Shown piece after piece: positions 10,261-23,100 of a stretch of 64,000 bases of DNA. The stretch is taken from positions 18,160,092 to 18,224,091 of the forward strand of contig OZ023190.1 in NCBI GenBank assembly GCA_963995505.1, given 5' to 3'. The notes beneath the pieces are model-generated. The model was given only the letters and a program-made list of their open reading frames with translations, searched no databases and had not been told where the DNA came from. Each line of letters starts with the position of its first letter. The stretch's first letter is position 1. The stretch comes from Hypericum androsaemum. Lineage: Eukaryota; Streptophyta; Magnoliopsida; Malpighiales; Hypericaceae. Both the position numbers and the translations under genes were made by a program.

Positions 10261-11262
10261 ATGGAGGCGATAACGGAAGGAATAAACAAGATGAAGCTGG
10301 TGGACCCCAACAAGAGGAACCGAATCCAGGTCTCCAACACCAAGAAGCCCCTCTTCTTCTACGTCAATCTCACCAAGGTACCACCCACCCCCCTAGGCTA
10401 GGGTTTAGGGTTTTACAATGTACGGCGAGTTTGGGGGGCGATTCTAGGGTTTAAGGGGAAATAGAACGAATGTCGGTGTTAGGGTGATGTTGAACTAACT
10501 CGGCCCCGCCGTGATTGCACTTTGCAGAGGTACATGCAGCAGAACAGCGAAGTGGAGCTCTCCGCCCTCGGAATGGGTATTCCTCGCTTCTCTCGTTCGA
10601 TTTTCGTTGAATCGACATCGAATTTTGTGGTGTCCGTTGCTGTACTTGTTGTTTTTATGTGGTTAATTAATGGCATTGCTTTGCAGCTATCGCGACCGTT
10701 GTTAACGTTGCTGAGATCTTGAAGAACATGGGATTGGTTGTTGAGAAGAGTAAGAACTTCCTCAGCTGACTGCATTCCCATTCTTATTTGCTGCTAAGCT
10801 TGATGGCTCGATGTTGGGTTTTATGTCTGCAGAGATCCTGACTTCTACCATTGATATGAGAGAGGATAATAGCGGGCGGCCTATCCCGAAGGCAAAGGTG
10901 AGGCCTATGTATTTTACTTCCCGTTACGATCACCATCGAGATGTTGCTGATAGTAGCCGGATGAAGATAAATCTTTGTAGGACTTGGTTTGTATTCCATC
11001 TGGAATCCTGGATAAGAATGGTAAAGAATGTGCAGTCTCACTGAACCATGTGGGATCTGGATAACTTGCACCTCATGCTTGCGATCGCCTTATTACAGTC
11101 GTTGGCCTTATCGTTCCTTGGGTTTTCTTTTCATCTGGGATACTAAGATACTTTTTTCTTGTTGGTTGGTAGATTGAAATAGTACTGGGGAAGTCGGAAA
11201 ACTTCGATGAGCTAATAGCTGCTGCTGCCGCGGAGGAAGACGAGAATGATGAGCTGAGCTGA
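10261..11262 (+). CDS. Alba-family DNA/RNA-binding protein (At2g34160-like)
   Basis: Five exons: 10261-10377, 10528-10576, 10687-10749, 10833-10897, 11173-11262; all GT-AG and in phase, giving 127 residues. The protein has the Alba core: NRIQVSNTKKPLFFYVNLTK, RYMQQ, VELSALGMAIATVV, AEILKNMGLVVEKKI, and an acidic Ala/Glu tail. Alba proteins are small dimers that bind DNA, RNA and, in Arabidopsis ALBA1/ALBA2, R-loops in the nucleus. Length and exon pattern match the short plant subclass without RGG repeats. The start codon follows the TATA box and begins the conserved N-terminus. Confidence 0.95.
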
Positions 11263-11908
11263 GCTTGCATTATTCGTGTTCTTTTTAGTCTTCTCACAAG
11301 GAACATCTCTAACAGGCTTTTCTTAGATTAGTTGAATGAAATGTGCCAGAAATGACTGGTTCTTCCTTCTAGGATTGTTGCAAGATGTTGCCTTGCTCAT
11401 CGCTAATTCAGTATTCTGTTCTACCAATACTCTCTCCTTCGCTCTGAGTGTATGGTTGCAAAAGCTCATATTTTCTGGCCAGCAAAATTACCGGTTGGTC
11501 CAAGTAGTAAAGGCTTTAGATTCATTTAAATGGGTTTTAAATGGGGTCCGAGTGACAGTATTCAAGTTCGACTCTGAATACAAAGAATCACAGGAAAAAA
11601 AATTGCATTACAATGGAGAAGCTGATAGCCACTTTACCTTATTTGCGACTTTCACGGTATCAAACAGATAAAATTATTTGTAATTGGAACTGGAGGAACA
11701 CCAGATGCAACACTCACATGAGATTATGTCTAAAATTCCTTTAGATGAAAAGAGCTGACGAGCCAAAAAATGATCTCTAGCCTCTCAAAAGGAGGATCCT
11801 CGAGCCAAATTGTCAAAACTCTCTGGGGTTCTCAAAACAAAGAAGGCTAGACCAAAAATTATATGATGAAACAAAACATATTGCGAATTTCTTCAAACTG
11901 TCATCCTT
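11263..11908. other. 3' ends of the Alba and BT1 genes
   Basis: Convergent genes meet here. No further gene; the open frame at 11336-11671 has no recognisable similarity and is probably 3' UTR or spacer. Confidence 0.6.
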
Positions 11909-14344
11909 CTACTCTTCATCGTCCTCTATCAAAATCCTCTTGCAGGCTTCATAGCACATGAAAGATATACCTGCTGCAGGTACCAGCTTCAAACAGCTGG
12001 GGCCTAGTCCTTTATATAGGCCTTGTATTCCTTCTTGTTCGAGTATGCTAGCAAGTGCATGAAGCACATTCTTGTAGACTTGTCTTCCACTGATAGCTCC
12101 CACCTGCATGTGCTTGCGAGCTACCTCGAGCGGGAAGGTTGCGGTACTAGATATGGCACCCGCTGCTGATCCAATTAGAAGTGTCTCTATGTTGCCAATC
12201 TTTTCTTGCTTAAATATTTTCCGGTAAGCTTTCCTTAATGTATCATAGGCGAAATAATTTGTTGCAGCGTATGGAACAACTCCGATAAGACTTGGGGCCA
12301 GGCCTCTATAGAGTTCTGCAGGTCCCTCTTCCCGACTTATTTTTATGAATGCGTCTACTATTCCCTTATACACATCTCTCTGCACAATGAAGATTGGAAC
12401 TATACGGTTAGAAATCCACAAGCAAGTTGCCCCTAAAATTGACTAGTCTGAATGGTGCACCTGTATGGTTAATCGAGTCTTCACTAACTCGAGCGGATAT
12501 GTGAACAGGGTTGAACTCACTCCAGCACAGGCTCCAGCAACTAACGAGGCAGGAATGGGAATTTTAGGCTGCTCCCCTGGTGCCGATGACAAGTTCTTAT
12601 TGACTGTTTCAAACACAAATAGCTGCAGACGGGAAACCATTAGAAATCTAAATGAGAACAAGATCAGAATATAATTTTGTTCTTTGACGGCAAAAAAAAT
12701 GCACTTTGATCTCCACAAAAGGATGCATGAACTGAGTTATATGTGTAGAAGAATGTGACAGGGAAAGAAACATGAGAATAAAATCAAATTAGGCTGGCTC
12801 CAGCAAGATTCTATAGCAACTTCAATTGGCAAAAAGAGTTAAGATTGCATATTTAGTTAGTCTCTTAGTCCCAGTGAAGTATAGATTACAAATTGAAGAC
12901 ATAAATAATTAAATAACCCTTGGTCGAAACCTTGAAATGAAACTAGAGAACTTGAATCTTAAACAGGTTGAGCAGTAGAGACAAGAGAGGAAGAACAGAT
13001 AAAAAAGCAATCAACAGAGACACTAAACTGAATGAGACAGATAGTCAGGGACAAGGATAAATATCTCATCGACTCAGAAAATCAACCAGTCTCTACTTCT
13101 GAGACTTTGCAGTGATATGATGAATATTCCTTCTACCGCTGATATATTGTTCCTTTAATGTTCTTGCTGATGTTAAATATAGAGTCGCGGGAATTGAAAC
13201 TGAAAAAGCATAACCAAACCAACTAGCCATTCCTTAACTTAGAACCGAGGCCTTTTTACTCCGTACATATAGTCAGTTGTGGTGCATAATATGAGGTCTT
13301 GTTAGAAGCAAAGTATTTATTTTGTGTTTTGGTTTGAGAGAAGCCTCGCCCTCCACAAACTAGTTTCTTTTGGACGAATCAAGAAAAGATAAAGGAATAC
13401 ACTGCTAGTCTCATTAACACGGAACTTAAATAATGAGTTTGATGAGCCAAATTGGTAATTCAGCAGATGCAATCACATATACACTCATTAAGCTTGAACA
13501 ATCATTTCCAACTAGTCAAAGAATGAGAATAACATCAGTTTCATTTCACACCAGTAAACATATGTTTTACTGGTTCAACGGCATATGTCATGGAAACCAG
13601 AGATTCCATAGAGCATACTGAACCAGAAAATAAGAATGACACCGATGATGATGTTATTAGTAGTAACCACAAGACAAAAAGGGAACACTAGCTTTGTACA
13701 CCTACAGCTAACAAGAAGAAAGCGAAACACTATCACAAACCAAAACCAGGAAACAGCCATCAATCAAGTCAAATCAAGTCCAATTACTTTCTCCCAACAA
13801 CATGAGGTTGACCAGATAGAGAACACAGTACCTCAATGGCCCGTGCAGGCGCAACCCGAATGACGTTAACAAAATTGCCTCTAAACAACCCCTTCCAACC
13901 ATCCTTGTTCATAATATCATGGAACACCTCAGTGGTAGTATTGCCACCGCTCCCAACCATCAAGTGAGTCCTTATAGTCTCCAAAGGAGCAACTGCGGTC
14001 CGCGAAATGGCACCAGCGACGCCACCACTAAGCAGCCTCCTAAGGGAAGGATTCTTAACCTTAATCTTCAACTTCAACCCGCCGCCACCCTTCCTCTTCT
14101 TCAAGACCCCTTCCTCCTCCTCAAGCCCCACAAGTGCCAAGTACTTAACGTACAAGTCACTGTAAAAGGGCTTCAGGCCGCCATTGTCACCGGAGCTTGG
14201 GAACCCCATCCCCATCTGATTAACACTGGCAAAGAGGCCACCTCCCGGGTGGTATTGCCCTTCTTGTGGGCCCCAGGGCTTCCCAATATTGCACAACGAG
14301 AGGGAACCATCATCAAATAATTGGATTCCTCCCTTACCCATCAA
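11909..14344 (-). CDS. BT1: BT1-type adenine nucleotide transporter (mitochondrial carrier family)
   Basis: Three exons on the minus strand: 14344-13832, 12622-12461, 12379-11909; GT-AG and in phase; 381 residues (a second Met follows immediately at 14341). It has three tandem carrier repeats, each with the Px[DE]xx[KR] signature: PLETIR, PLELVK and PLEVAR, and a long N-terminal extension (about 110 residues) that in this family targets plastids and/or mitochondria. Plant BT1 proteins (Arabidopsis At4g32400/SHS1) export newly made adenine nucleotides from plastids. The 1.2-kb first intron holds nothing recognisable. Confidence 0.95.
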
Positions 14345-15362
14345 TTAAAGACTCAAACTTTAGCCACGGAGAGGCTCCAAGCCCTTTCAGCTTCTTGGTT
14401 TAGGATGATTTAGAGGGGCTCAGGTGGGAAAGATCAAGTCTTTGGCAAATGGGTACCTCAAAGATCCATTTTTGAGAATTGGGTCAGTGAGAGTTAAGGG
14501 AATAGGCGAAATTGCGGCTTTGGTATTTAAGAAACCCGATAGAAGCGGGACGGTGAAAACTAGAGTAGGGTTTGAGAGGCAGATTTCTCCTTAGCACTAA
14601 CCAACCCAGAGAGAGAGAGATTCCCACCTACCTTACGAGAGTTGGAGTGAAGATAGAGATTCACCTACCCAAGTTCTCTCTCTCTCTCTCTCTCTCTCTC
14701 GTGTTAGTGTATTTATAGTTTAGTTATTGTAGGGTGGGGGAAGGAGAAAAAGAGAGGAGAGGGGAGATTCCTTGTGGCTGGTGAAGTTGGGCTTTTATAT
14801 TGACTGTGTTTGAATTTGGAGTGGTGGAAGAAAGTCGTCCTTGTTTCCTCAACGAAACAAGTCTTGTTTTGTTCAATATTTCCTGTTGCCCTGGGATGTC
14901 CTGTCCGTTCTGTACAAGTCTTTTCAAGGACTTCTCTTTGTTTTTGGGTAAATTTTTTGTTTCAGTCCTGAACTATCAATTTCTAAAAATATTTTTTACA
15001 TTCGTAAAATTTAAACTCAAAATTTTTAAATAAATCTAAATTCATTACCTCTTAAACCACATCCTTTAATACTTTGAACCAAATTTCTTATTATTTGTAA
15101 TTTGTATCAACTCCGATACTTCTCTTTTGTCTTTTGTTTTTACTAATCAAATTTAAGTCAATAGTACAACATATTTTTTTCTAAATTTACCAAATTTTTA
15201 AGTCAAATAACTGTTTGTTGTTGTCGGCCGATTTGCTTCTTTGGTGCCTGGCCTAGTCTCTAGACCAGACTCCTTGACTGAAACGGCATGTGACAACTGT
15301 TTTGACAATTTAATTAATGCCTTATTAATATTGATGTTCTCAATTTATTGTTGAATACCTCA
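14345..15362. promoter_or_regulatory. BT1 leader and promoter region
   Basis: Upstream of the BT1 start (minus strand). Contains purine/pyrimidine-rich leader with a (CT)n microsatellite at about 14676-14700. Beyond 14950 the DNA is plain AT-rich with no gene. Confidence 0.5.
14676..14700. repeat. (CT)n microsatellite
   Basis: About 12 uninterrupted ct units in the probable 5' leader of BT1; on the BT1 sense strand it reads (GA)n. Confidence 0.9.
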
Positions 15363-16290
15363 GTGTATATCATGGTTTTAAAAAATACGGTCCGACCGGT
15401 AGTTTGACCGGTCGGACCATGAATCAGTAGTTATAGCGGGTCATTTTTTGCCTTTGACCCAAGTTCTGTATAAACCACTCAAAATTTGGTCAGGCCGGAT
15501 GATTTTGAGGTTCGTCCCGACCGGTCAGGAGCGGTTTGTACGGGGGCTTAAAAAAATGGGGCAAAAAGTGTAGATTTTTTAACTTTTTTCCCAAAGATAC
15601 AGAAATCCTCAACACTCTTTACACTTTCTAGTTATCCCCTAGCCGTAAACTCGACGACAGCCCCTCACTCTGGAACAGAAAATGGAGGAGTGATTTCCCG
15701 GCCTTCTTCCAGCCTCTCGACTCCTGACTTCGAGCGGCCTCCGACCTTCAGCTCGTTCAGCCATCCCGTAGGTAACTCTTTCACATGCACATATGTTTTG
15801 GCTCTTGTTCTTGGAATTTAATTTTTATTCATTTTTGGGTGAGGAGTTACATGGATGGCCGTGGGTTTGGAAGGTGAGAAAAGGGATAAGAGAGAGAAGA
15901 GAGAGGAAGAGGAAGAGGAAGAAGGAAAATGTCTCTTGGAAAAAAAATGTAGGAAAAAGGAGGGGGTCTCGAGGAGGACAAATTTTCTTGGGAAGAAAAA
16001 TTGTTGGAGATGGAAAAAAAGATGATGTGACCTACACCATCGTCTTAACCTACACCATATATATAATAAATAAGAAAGTAGAAAGTAGGTTTACTGGGAG
16101 GAGAGGTCAGAGTCTACGTAACCTACACCATATATATAATAATATTATATATCTATTTAATAATTTAAATATTTAAAAAATAAAAAAGTTTGGTCAGACC
16201 AGCAGGCTAACTGGTCGGACCATTCGATCCGAAGGACGGGAGAAATACCGGGTCAGACTCCGGGTAGTTTTTTAAAACCATGGTGTATAT
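15363..16290. mobile_element. hAT-type non-autonomous element (copy 1 of a family)
   Basis: Element 15371-16282 (912 bp) begins catggttttaaaaaa and ends with its inverted complement; exact 8-bp duplications gtgtatat flank it (15363-15370, 16283-16290), as expected for hAT. Both subterminal regions hold several ggtcggacc/ggtcngacc motifs, probably transposase-binding sites. No transposase domain; the open frame at 15793-16176 is Lys/Arg-rich low complexity. A second, shorter family member lies at 38265-38682. Confidence 0.85.
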
Positions 16291-17384
16291 GAATTAAAAC
16301 GGTGTACGATGAAAACTAATGCGAGCAGTTTACCTACTACACATATAAATAGTAAAAAAAATTGGAATGGTCTTTTTAAAAATACAACTTAAAATGGGGG
16401 CCCGGATTGGGCACGAAATTTACTATTTCGTCCCGTCCAAGAAAGGGGCAAAAAAGTTAATGCCCCTGATGCATCTGAAGCAACTGACATGTCTGACGCG
16501 CGTAAGGTGGTAGGGAAATGACCTGCGCCTTGGGAAGAGGACCATCTTTATATTTTATTATTATTATTTATTTAATATTTTATTATTAATATTTGTAAAT
16601 ATTATCGTAACAGATTCTGCCATTTTATCGTAATCGGACAAGCCATTTGACTTAATCGGACAAGCCATTTGACATAACCGAGCATGTCATTTGACAAATA
16701 CTTTTTAGTCGTTTAGTCGACTGTTAATTTCAAACATATTTTTGATGTCCTTATGCTCTGAATTTGGAGAAATCAAAAACCACAAAGTTGTAGATATACC
16801 TCTCACTTCAGACAACAACTTGAATCAATTCAATCGGGCTCCGGAGTAAGAAGTTATGACTCTCCTACCGAAATATGTCTTAGTAACTCGGTTGACTCTT
16901 AACTTCAAACATATTTTAAATATTCTTACACTTCGAATTTGGAGAAGTCATAAACTACAAAGTTATAGACATACATCTCAGTCTTTTTTAAAAACTTGAA
17001 TCACCTCAATCGAACTCCGAAGTGAGAAGTTATGGATCTCCAACCGAAACTTATTAACCACTTCTCACCGTCGTTGGGCATGCCATTTGACATAAGCGAG
17101 TATGTCAATTTATCGAACTTGGACATGCCATTTAATAAATAATTAGATATGCTATTTAATTTATTAATTATTTAACAGACATGCCATTTTACTTAATCAA
17201 GCATGCCATTAAACATAATTGGGCATGTCATTTAATACATTAGAATTAACCCAGATCTGTTCGAATAAATCCACCCAAAGCTACAATAAAAAGAAGAATA
17301 TGGAAAAAAGAGAAAAAAAGGAAGAGGAGGCATGAAAATCTTACATAATAAGATACAAAGGTAAAAAGACATGGAAGAAATCAA
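16291..17384. repeat. Decayed repeat-rich spacer with a diverged tandem duplication
   Basis: A unit of about 165 bp is present twice (about 16725-16870 and 16893-17048), sharing gttgact, cttcaaacatatttt, gaatttggagaa, acaaagtt and caatc...ctccg. Around it the phrase catgccattt or close variants recur from 16615 to 17235. Such wording is typical of old LTR-retrotransposon DNA; no domain is recognisable. No gene. Confidence 0.6.
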
Positions 17385-17663
17385 TTAACGTTTCAAGTGC
17401 TTAACTTTATTCCAGCCCTTCTTGCAAGACTCTCTGACGACTTTAACCCCTTTCTCGAACAAAACCTTGCGCTCTTTAGCCCTCTCCTTCTCCTTCCTCC
17501 CAAGTTTATTTAATTTATGAATTTGTCTCTGCGAGTTTATTTGGTTTTAAAATTTAACCCCTTTCTCGAACAAAACCTTGAGCTCTTTAGCCCTCTCCTT
17601 CTCCTTCCTCCCAAGTTTATTTAATTTATGGATTTGTCTCTGCGAGTTTATTTGGTTTTAAAA
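17385..17663 (-). pseudogene. Small-gene terminal exon, partly duplicated in tandem
   Basis: A 111-bp unit occurs twice (17442-17552 and 17553-17663), nearly identical. On the minus strand each copy has an acceptor (ctcgcag) followed by RQIHKLNKLGRKEKERAKE, then KVLFEKGVK. The downstream copy continues to a Lys-rich end and stop TAA at 17387-17385 (RESCKKGWNKVKHLKR); the upstream copy runs into a stop after GVKF. No 5' exon with a start codon was found; 17664-17830 is a CT-rich (sense) stretch like a leader. I do not recognise the protein. Either a small lysine-rich gene with an exon duplication or its remnant. Confidence 0.4.
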
Positions 17664-19300
17664 TTTAGGATTGCTTTTATTAAAGATCGGGGGAGAGAAA
17701 GAGAGAAGGAGAAGAAGGAAAGCGTGGGAAGGAGAGATGGGGAGAAGGAGGAGAGAGAGAGAACAAGGGAAGAAAGAAGAGAGAGATGGACGTAAAAGAT
17801 AAAAATACCCCAAATAACTAGTACCGTCAGATCTCTGAATGGCTCTGATTAAATCCTGTAAGTACGGATTCTCTCTATTAGTACCTGCACTCAATCCACT
17901 TCCCTAAAATGGTTACAGTTTTATCAAATTTTGATTTATAATATGTTATATTTATTTTGTCTCTCTTACAAGTTTTTCAAATATTAATTGTTTAACTTCG
18001 TGTAGTTAGATACGTGCTTATTTTCCTTTACGGTAAAGATGGAAGGTTGATCGGATGCGTGCATTTCTCTTCGCGGCTTTAAGCAATTGATGATTAAGAG
18101 TTAAATATCAATAAACTTCTCTTCAAAGATGAGCATCAACAGAATTGGATCCTTCGGCTTTTTCTATAAAAGAGAGTAGAATTTGACACTTTGGTCCTCT
18201 CGAGAAGAAGCATCCGTCGAAAGTTGAGACTTGAGAGTATATGGAACATCGTTGGCAACTTAGTATCCGAGAATTTCACATTGAAAATAGAGACCGATTA
18301 AGATCAAAATTAGGCGAAAACAATTATTTATATTAGTTACTTTAAAATATTATATTGGATATAATTTTTTTTAACATATTGGTGTATTGGGCTTGAGAGA
18401 GTTTTGGAATCAGCTTTGAGCCCATGGAGCAGTTGAACCCACTTGCACAATTTTGGGACTTTTGGCCCTAGAATTAGGAATAGTTTTTATGCGGGCAAAA
18501 GGCAGCGTCGTGATCTTGTCTGTTTTCCCCTGAAATTTATTACATTCACTACAGACATTATTCGATAAGTTTATCAATATTATTTTACTACCATGAAAAC
18601 TAGAGCACGCAAGCAATAGAGAGAGCGAATGGGTACTAATTAATTTGTACAACGTTACATGAACCATACATAATCCCGACGGCTACAAAGTAACGCATGC
18701 TCGTCTATTTCAATTTGATATATATGTGGCTTACTTTTGTGTTTGGAAGATAAATAAATTAGGACCAATCAAGATCCTCCCAGGGTAATGTTTACTTAAT
18801 TTACAGTGGCCGCATGCATCAAACAATATAACATGTAGCTTACCATTTCGGCTGGTAAAGGAGTAAAAAAACACAAAACATGTAACTTACTAAAGCAATG
18901 ATTAGTAGCTAGGCCAAAAGGATGACCAGTCACACAAAAACTGAGATACAGTCCAAACTTCTATAGGAGGTAACAGTGGAGAATTATCCGCAGTAGACAA
19001 AAATCCGACACATAGAAGATTTACAGATCGTAAATTTCTTTCCCGAAAAAAAAAACAATGGTCCAAATTATAAAGGATTTAAATTCTTTTAAAGATAGGT
19101 AAATTGTGACAATACTCGATAACACTAAATATTGTAATTAAAAAATATATATATAACCATGACACGTAAAGATTGTGCCAATTGCTACACGTGATGATAA
19201 TTCCCATTCGTCCCCAGCCAAAAAGTTATTTCATTGTGACTTTAGTGGACTCATCCGTGACCAATCCCATAAAGTGCCTTTTCCCTCTTTGAGACAATCT
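17664..19300. other. Intergenic
   Basis: Contains a GA-rich tract (17690-17790) and otherwise AT-rich sequence. Frames such as 18410-18667 (minus) show no recognisable domain. No gene supported. Confidence 0.5.
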
Positions 19301-19310
19301 ATATATAAAG
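19301..19310 (+). promoter_or_regulatory. TATA box before the EG45-like exon
   Basis: atatataaag about 120 bp upstream of the ATG at 19422; a second candidate, tatataaag, lies at about 19335. Confidence 0.5.
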
Positions 19311-19421
19311 TTTTTTTTAAAAGAATTAATCTGTATATAAAGTTGGGAAGAGACGAATGTTTCAGCAAGCATAATTAACTAAATCCTATTAATTGCTTTG
19401 AAATTAGTAGTAATAATAATA

Positions 19422-19566
19422 ATGATGATGACGATGGTTTTCGTGGCCCTCGCTCTCTTATTTTTTTTAGTATATCTCGCTCTCTTATTCAGCTTGCTGA
19501 GTTATGAAGCAAATTTTGCCGTGGGCGACGTTGGCACTGCAACTACTTATGATTCCCCTTACATAC
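19422..19566 (+). pseudogene. Orphan first exon of an EG45-like (plant natriuretic peptide) gene
   Basis: From ATG 19422 the frame encodes a strongly hydrophobic signal peptide, then AVGDVGTATTYDSPYI, and stops at a donor site (c|gtgag at 19566/19567) in phase 1. EG45-like secreted proteins begin their mature part with V-D-GTA-Y-PPY followed by Pro-Thr-Ala-Cys, whose next exon would start in this phase. I find no second exon before the AFG1 gene (20192). So this is an exon stranded by deletion or rearrangement, or a gene with a lost body. Confidence 0.55.
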
Positions 19567-20191
19567 GTGAGTTTCCCTTCATTAATTTTTTTTATCAGCA
19601 CATGCTTAATCATAATCGTTCAATTGACATCTTTTTAATCTAGTGACTATGATCTTACACGGATATTTTAGGGAAGTGACACTTCTAAAGATAGTTCCTT
19701 CGAATACTGACAAGGCCCCATAATGTTCGAACGGAAAATGGAGCTTAAAAAACACGACTCTGTACTCTGGATTTCTTTTGTTGACACAAATCGTATGCAA
19801 CTGGTACTACAGTACAGTGGAGTTCGTCCAACTACAACAGGAAGACAATCTCTAATAGGAAGAGTTGTTGTAGCCTGTATTCAGCTTATACTAAAAGCTC
19901 AACCCGAATTCGATGACATTGTTCTTTCTACCGTTCCCTTTTACTGGTAGCACTTGCGACTTCCTCCTCGCCAGATCGAGCGATTCAGAATGCTGCTGCT
20001 AACATAAACTAAGCAGACGAATGACCGACCAGTTGTCTATGATCAATGAACTAGTCCTGGAAGCCGCTGTCAGGCCATCTTGAATCGAACAAGATCTTAT
20101 TCTAAGCAGCAGCTACAGAGAAAAGAATAAGTGAACTAGGTCCTTCCATCTTTTGGAAGGTGCATAATGGAATGAATGAAACCGCTCATGG
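19567..20191. other. Spacer and 3' region of the AFG1-like gene
   Basis: No gene. The open frame at 19723-19950 has no recognisable domain. Confidence 0.5.
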
Positions 20192-23100
20192 TCAAACATT
20201 CTCAAAACATACGGTTTTAAGACTGCCTTCGAATTCTTGGTTCTGGCCGTGGAAATAAGGATGAAGTGTCCGGACTCCTTCCAGATATAAAGGTGTTTGC
20301 ATTTCTATCAGACGAGATACCTGCAAGAATAGCTTAATCAGCTAATGTCTTAGTATGGCATGCTTAACCTAGCATGATCAGAATGCCGATCAACCAGATT
20401 TCAATTTTAACCATGACAAACGTTTAAATACAGATTCATGACAGAGCCTATAGTCTGGTATTTAACCCAACACAAACAATGCAATGGCATGCAGTCGAAT
20501 GCAAAGACTGCTTGATGATGGAAAATGTAGAACACCACTTACAGCTCGGCGGAAGGCAAACGCCTCCTCTTGACCTGATAGCATAGAGACTATCCCACTG
20601 GGAGTACCTCCAGAGCCCACATTGGCCTCTGCTAGTACGTTCGTGCGAAGTTTACTGCCTTCCATTTCGGTTTCAAACTGGAAACTGAAAAACAGGTACA
20701 CATGAAAATGAATATCATGATTAGACTGGCAGGCTAATGTCATGGGAATTAGAGGAAGGTTTTGCAAGAAATTTCTCCCTACGAGCCTTGTAAACAAAAT
20801 GAAAAGAGAACCTTTCTAAATCAACAAGTGTCCCCTCTTCAGTTCCTCGAAATAAATCATCAATAGAAGAAGCTGAAAGACAAACCAGGCGGCAGTGATG
20901 ATTGTACAACTCATCAACAAGGGTAATAAATCTGCGTGCCTGAAAATCGAAACAGACACTTTTTAAGATGTTGATAAGAAAGACACGTGAAATTGATCAA
21001 TTGAAATAAGCAAGAAATATCCCAAAGCAGTAACATTCCCTATTTTTCTAAACGCATGTTAATGCTATTTCAATTCGCAAGTTAATAATTTCCAGATTGA
21101 CTAGTGGCCAACGAGTTAAGTTAGGGTCCCGATTGGTTATGGCATTCAAAACCAAAGTTATCCAGGACCCCATAGTGCAAAACACAATGTCCATTAATTA
21201 CAGGAACGGAAGAGAAGATTACCTTATCCCTTATTTGCATGCTCATTATGGGAATATCGGAGATGAACACTGTATGATAATTCTTCGCTAGAGCAATATA
21301 ATCTGCAGCACCTAGCTGCATTAACCAGTATCCCAATAACAGCTTCAAAACCAATAGATCTACAATAGATAATAAATAATATTACTCACAAAGCTATAGA
21401 ATGAAATAGTCATACCGGCCGGCCGCATAAATACTCAAATGTTAGCTTTGCTGCTCCCTTGCAGCTTTCAGGAACCTCCAACATTCTGCTTCAAAATTGC
21501 AAGCGTTATTTGCAAACATAAAAATCTGTATCATGTTTTCATATCAAAAAATACCTTCCGAACATGACAGGCACAGTAGCAGAGGTGATTTCTCCTCCAA
21601 GCTCATTAGTGACTCGAGACCAGATCTTCGCAAACTCCTCCTTAGCATTCTTTTCCAAAGGCCAGTAGTAAAGAACCTGCTGGCATTTGAGCATCCAGTT
21701 CTGTAAGCAATTCACTCACTCGATGAACAGCATGCAGAGAAAAACAGAATTCTCTTTGCAGTTCATTCCAAGCATGCCACTTGGTTATTGCCAATGAGGA
21801 AATCGCTAAGGTTGAGCCTACTTTTCAAAAACTAAAGTAGAGCCCATTATTGAAAACGACAAGAACCACTATACTGATTCCCAATGCTTTCATACTGTAA
21901 CTTACTCAAGGACCTGAGTTCATCAAGGATTAGAGGGAGATCGTGGTTTTCCATTTCATCAAGTCAGCTCCCAAGATGAGATAGAATAATCTCCATGGAA
22001 ATTAAGAATTTCAAAGTTGGACAAGAGTTTAGGCATGGTGCTTTAGTAATCTCTATTTTATCACATCTAAAGACATGGAGACGTGCTAGCAGAAAATAGT
22101 TGGAGGAAGTACAACTACAGTGAATCTACATCATAACCTTACCTGTTCTTTTGATCTTTGTGCCATGAAACGACGGTAATCAATTTCACTTCCAATTGGA
22201 ATGATATCACAGTGCTCCTGTAATTTCACAACCAATTTTTGGAAAATCTCTCGCTGCATTCCATCCTGCAGGCAACAGCATTTTTTAACTCAAGAAAGGT
22301 AGCTATGAAATCGAAGGATGAGCTAAAACGAAGAAACTAACCCTACTCGTGATCAGTGTCATCAGTCTGAGAAATGAAAAATTACCTGATTTAAATCCTG
22401 GGGAGCTCGATTACTAGTTGCCACGAGAACAGTTCCAGTGCTCAGCAATCTGCTTAGAATTCCAGATAAGGCCACAATAGCAAATACATCAACTGTCTGT
22501 CATATGAAACCAGGAATCTTAAGTCATCAAATAAGTTGCAGATTCAGGCAGCATTCATTAGACAACATATTCTACATACAATTTCCATAGCTGGGTGGAG
22601 TTAACCTTAGTGTTGACAAGATACATTTTCATACTTTTGAGTACAGGAGAGTCATCAAAGTGATGATCTAGTTCGTTGCACCCATAATAAAATGATTAAT
22701 CATTATCTTCAGCAACTTTACCTGTATCTCATCAAAACATAGGATGCTAGCCCCCTTTTCATCTGCTCGCTGGTCAACCAGAAACTCATCTGCTACAGCA
22801 CGAAGAATGTGTTTCATTTGCATTTCCTGCTTGTAACTTTCTTCAGAAGCCAGCCATTCTTTGATTTTCACATCAAAGGGAAGACTCATGATCCAACTAG
22901 ATAGTGCAGACTTGAAAGGCTTCTGCTCAACCTGACTTTTCCATATTCTATGCATGTGCTCATTTATGTTCAACATTGCCTGCATTCCATGATTAGTAAT
23001 CTCAATTACTTGTTCTCAAAAACAGCAACTAGTTGCAACTTAATTTGTTTCTTTTAGGAGCATTGAGAAGCCAGTATATACTAGATTATTAAAGCCTCAA

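Noticed and set aside
15793..16176. Lys/Arg-rich frame in the hAT element
   Set aside because: Low-complexity purine-rich DNA, no hAT transposase motif.
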